This document shows, piece after piece, positions 61,911 through 64,000 of a stretch of DNA of 64,000 nt. Position 1 is the stretch's first letter. Each line of letters begins with the position of its first letter. The notes beneath the pieces were generated by a model. It ran no database searches, had not been told where the DNA came from, and saw nothing but the letters and a program-made list of their open reading frames with translations. The stretch is taken from positions 124,001 through 188,000 of the forward strand of contig NZ_VLKW01000011.1 of NCBI RefSeq assembly GCF_007830495.1. Reading direction: 5' to 3'. The stretch comes from Pseudoduganella flava. GTDB lineage: Bacteria; Pseudomonadota; Gammaproteobacteria; Burkholderiales; Burkholderiaceae_D. The position numbers were made by a program, and so were the translations under genes.

Positions 61911-63784
61911 AGCGCACGTCTTCATCCTCCTCCGCGCGCTTCCCGATCGCCTCGGCGCTCGGCAGCGGCCAGATCATCGCGGCCGTCGCCGCGCTGCTGA
62001 TCGCCGGCGCCGTGCTGGTCGCCTACCAGCTGCTCGACATGCGCCAGAGCTTGATCGACGGCGCCCGGGTGCAGGCGGCGATCGTCGCCGACAGCGTCAC
62101 GGCGCCGCTGATGTTTGGCGACGAGGACGCCACGCAGGACGTGCTGCGGTCGTTCCGCTACGCGCCGGGGCTGCGCGCGGTGGGCGTGTACGACAAGGAT
62201 GGCAGGCTGGTGGCGCAATTCGCGTACCCCGACAGCCCGCTGCCGCGCGACTTCGATACGGCCCGCGCGGACCAGGACGGTGTCGTCACGGTGACCGAGA
62301 TCGTGCGCCACAAGGACCGCCTGCTGGGACACACCGTACTGCGCACCGGCACCGAGCTGCTGCGGGCGGCGATGCTGCGCTACGTGGGCCTGCTGGCGGT
62401 GGCCTCGCTGGCCGCGATGCTCGTCGTGGCCGGGTTGTCGCGCAAGACGCGCGCGCGTGTCGCCGTGGCCGAGGAAAAGCTCGACTACATGGCCCACACC
62501 GACCACGTGACGCAGCTGCCGAACCGGCACGCCACGTATGCACGGCTGGAGGCCGAACTGGCCAGCGCGAGGGCGGCAGGCACGCAGCTGGCGCTGCTGC
62601 TGGTGGACCTGGACAACTTCAAGGCCGTCAACGACACGGCCGGCCATGCGGCCGGCGACCAGCTGCTCAGGAAGGTGGCCACCGCGTTGGCCGGTGCGGT
62701 GCGCTCGGCCGACCTGGTGGGCCGCATCGGCGGCGACGAATTCGCGATCATCGCCGCGCCGGTGCCGGGCCGCGCGGCGGCCGTCGCCATCGCGGCCAAC
62801 GTCACGCAGGCGTTGCGGCACCCGATCCCGCTCGAATGCGGCGAGTTCTTCGCCACCGCCAGCGTGGGCCTGTGCCTGTACCCGGACGACGCGGCCACGC
62901 TCAGTGAACTGGTCAGCAGTGCCGACACGGCGCTGTACCACGCCAAGCACGGCGGCCGCAACCGGCTGGCCGAGTTCGTACCGGCGATGACGGCGGCGGC
63001 GCAGCGCAGCGCGGTGCTGGAGCGCGAACTGCGCCGCGCGATCGAACACGAGCAGCTGGCCGTTCACTATCAGCCGCAGTTCGAATGCAGCACCGGCCGG
63101 CTGATCGGCGTCGAAGCGCTGCTGCGCTGGCGCCACCCGGACCACGGCCCCGTGTCGCCGGCCGAATTCATCCCGATCGCCGAGGAGAGCGGCCTGATCG
63201 TCCAGCTGGGCGCGTGGGTACTGCAACGCGCCTGCGCCGACGTGGCAGCGTGGGAGCAGGCCGGCGGCCCGGCGCTGACGGTGGCCGTCAACATGTCGGC
63301 GCGCCAGCTGCGCGAGCCGGGCTTCATCGACGACGTGACGCGCGCGCTGGCGCAAAGCGGGCTGGCGCCGCACCGGCTGGAACTGGAGCTGACGGAAAGC
63401 CTGTTGATGGAAGACGTGCCAGGCGCCATCGCCTTCATGCAGGCGATCCGCGCGATCGGCGTGCGCCTGGCGATCGACGACTTCGGCACCGGCTACTCGT
63501 CGCTGGCCTACCTGCAGACGTTCCCGATCAACCAGCTGAAGGTGGACCGCAGCTTCGTGCAGCTGCTGCCGGGCCGCGGCGGCACGATCATCCACGCCGT
63601 GCTGGCGCTGGCGCGCGGCTTCGGCCTGTCCGTCGTCGCCGAAGGCGTCGAGGAACAGCGCCAGCTGGAATGGCTGCGGCATGCCGGCTGCGACGTCGTG
63701 CAGGGCTTCCTGCTGGGCGCGCCGATGGCGCCGGACGCGTTCGCGGCGCGCTTCCTGTCCGGGCCGGACGAGCGTACCGGCTAA
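61907..63784 (+). CDS. CHASE8-GGDEF-EAL protein (YfiN/TpbB-like with PDE domain)
   Basis: A 625-residue inner-membrane enzyme. Helix 1 lies at about residues 21-42, a periplasmic CHASE8-type domain at about 45-150 (DSVTAPLMFGDEDATQDVL), and helix 2 at about 158-176. A GGDEF domain with intact GGDEF (275-279) and RxxD site (RSAD) follows, then an EAL domain with EALLRW (403-408), DDFGTGYSS, AEGVE and QGFLL. Both catalytic sets look intact, so it may make and break c-di-GMP. Classic YfiN lacks the EAL part, so this is a bifunctional form. The start overlaps the YfiR stop by four bases, showing strict coupling. Confidence 0.93.
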   Translation: MKRTSSSSSARFPIASALGSGQIIAAVAALLIAGAVLVAYQLLDMRQSLIDGARVQAAIVADSVTAPLMFGDEDATQDVLRSFRYAPGLRAVGVYDKDGRLVAQFAYPDSPLPRDFDTARADQDGVVTVTEIVRHKDRLLGHTVLRTGTELLRAAMLRYVGLLAVASLAAMLVVAGLSRKTRARVAVAEEKLDYMAHTDHVTQLPNRHATYARLEAELASARAAGTQLALLLVDLDNFKAVNDTAGHAAGDQLLRKVATALAGAVRSADLVGRIGGDEFAIIAAPVPGRAAAVAIAANVTQALRHPIPLECGEFFATASVGLCLYPDDAATLSELVSSADTALYHAKHGGRNRLAEFVPAMTAAAQRSAVLERELRRAIEHEQLAVHYQPQFECSTGRLIGVEALLRWRHPDHGPVSPAEFIPIAEESGLIVQLGAWVLQRACADVAAWEQAGGPALTVAVNMSARQLREPGFIDDVTRALAQSGLAPHRLELELTESLLMEDVPGAIAFMQAIRAIGVRLAIDDFGTGYSSLAYLQTFPINQLKVDRSFVQLLPGRGGTIIHAVLALARGFGLSVVAEGVEEQRQLEWLRHAGCDVVQGFLLGAPMAPDAFAARFLSGPDERTG

Positions 63785-64000
63785 GCGCCGGTCAGCCGCC
63801 GGCCATCGGCCAGCGCGGGAGTGCCTGTGGCGCCGGAGCGCGGCGCCGCAGTGGCCGCGTCATGCGCGATGCGGAACACGGCGACGGCCTCCGCCAGCCG
63901 CGCCGCCTCCTCGCGCATCGCTTCCGACGCCGCCGCGGCCTGCTCGACGAGGGCGGCGTTCTGCTGCGTGACGGAGTCCATCTCGCCCACGGCGTGGTTG
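63781..64000 (-). CDS. Methyl-accepting chemotaxis protein, C-terminal part only
   Basis: Only the last about 72 residues are in the window; the gene continues beyond the right edge. The visible part reads MDSVTQQNAALVEQAAAASE, then EEAARLAEAVAVFRI, the descending arm of the signalling coiled coil and methylation helix of a chemoreceptor. It ends in DGRRLTGA with no CheR-binding pentapeptide. Its stop overlaps the end of the convergent GGDEF-EAL gene by four bases. The sensor domain cannot be seen. Confidence 0.85.
   Translation of the reverse strand, partial: NHAVGEMDSVTQQNAALVEQAAAASEAMREEAARLAEAVAVFRIAHDAATAAPRSGATGTPALADGRRLTGA

Overview
The window is high-GC DNA from a Gram-negative bacterium. 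It carries Tat and Sec signal peptides, a TonB-dependent receptor, MscS and YfiR proteins, methyl-accepting chemotaxis proteins that lack a C-terminal pentapeptide, and a respiratory formate dehydrogenase. Gene content and codon use fit a betaproteobacterium of the Oxalobacteraceae, most like Massilia; this is inference from recognised families, not a search result. No insertion sequence, phage module, CRISPR array or rRNA was seen. The only RNA gene found is tRNA-Sec.

Layout. 1-13.9 kb: mixed housekeeping and signalling genes (atypical ClC transporter, DUF72 protein, GAF-GGDEF-EAL phosphodiesterase, TMEM175-type channel, chemotaxis receptor, alpha/beta hydrolase with a DUF1275 membrane protein, secreted metallo-beta-lactamase-fold hydrolase, polytopic membrane protein) and small secreted or unknown proteins. 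13.9-24.5 kb: a complete selenocysteine and formate dehydrogenase island. Reading down the minus strand it holds fdnG (in-frame UGA for Sec, with a SECIS hairpin just after it), fdnH, fdnI, a terminator, fdhE, selA, selB and selC (tRNA-Sec); fdhD is divergent. The fdnG-fdhD gap holds an FNR-like site, a Fur-like site and a long inverted repeat. 24.5-38.7 kb: orphan ABC permease, MHYT hybrid kinase, SRAP protein, acyltransferase and glycosyltransferase, small HTH protein, LysR regulator, YbfB-type MFS transporter, and a beta-propeller histidine kinase.

38.7-45.8 kb: a carbohydrate-active locus (GH2 enzyme, SGNH acetylesterase, FCD-type GntR regulator, PL9-like right-handed beta-helix protein) that looks aimed at a plant-type acidic polysaccharide. 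45.9-53.2 kb: a hybrid MASE1/CHASE/PAS kinase broken by a one-base frameshift, a dCache diguanylate cyclase, and a CYTH-CHAD protein. 53.5-64 kb: an MscS channel, a small deoxyribosyltransferase-fold protein with a palindromic upstream site, a second large GH2 enzyme, and a tight operon of TonB receptor, YfiR-like protein and CHASE8-GGDEF-EAL protein, followed by the 3' end of a chemotaxis receptor cut by the window edge.

How the genes work together. The Sec island contains the main dedicated parts needed to make and mature a Sec-containing, nitrate-inducible-type formate dehydrogenase: tRNA, Sec synthase, elongation factor, FdhD, FdhE and the three structural subunits. SelD, seryl-tRNA synthetase and molybdenum cofactor genes must lie elsewhere. 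Three c-di-GMP enzymes and two hybrid kinases give the window a strong signalling character. The TonB receptor/YfiR/GGDEF-EAL operon is the clearest candidate for a route from the outer membrane to c-di-GMP.
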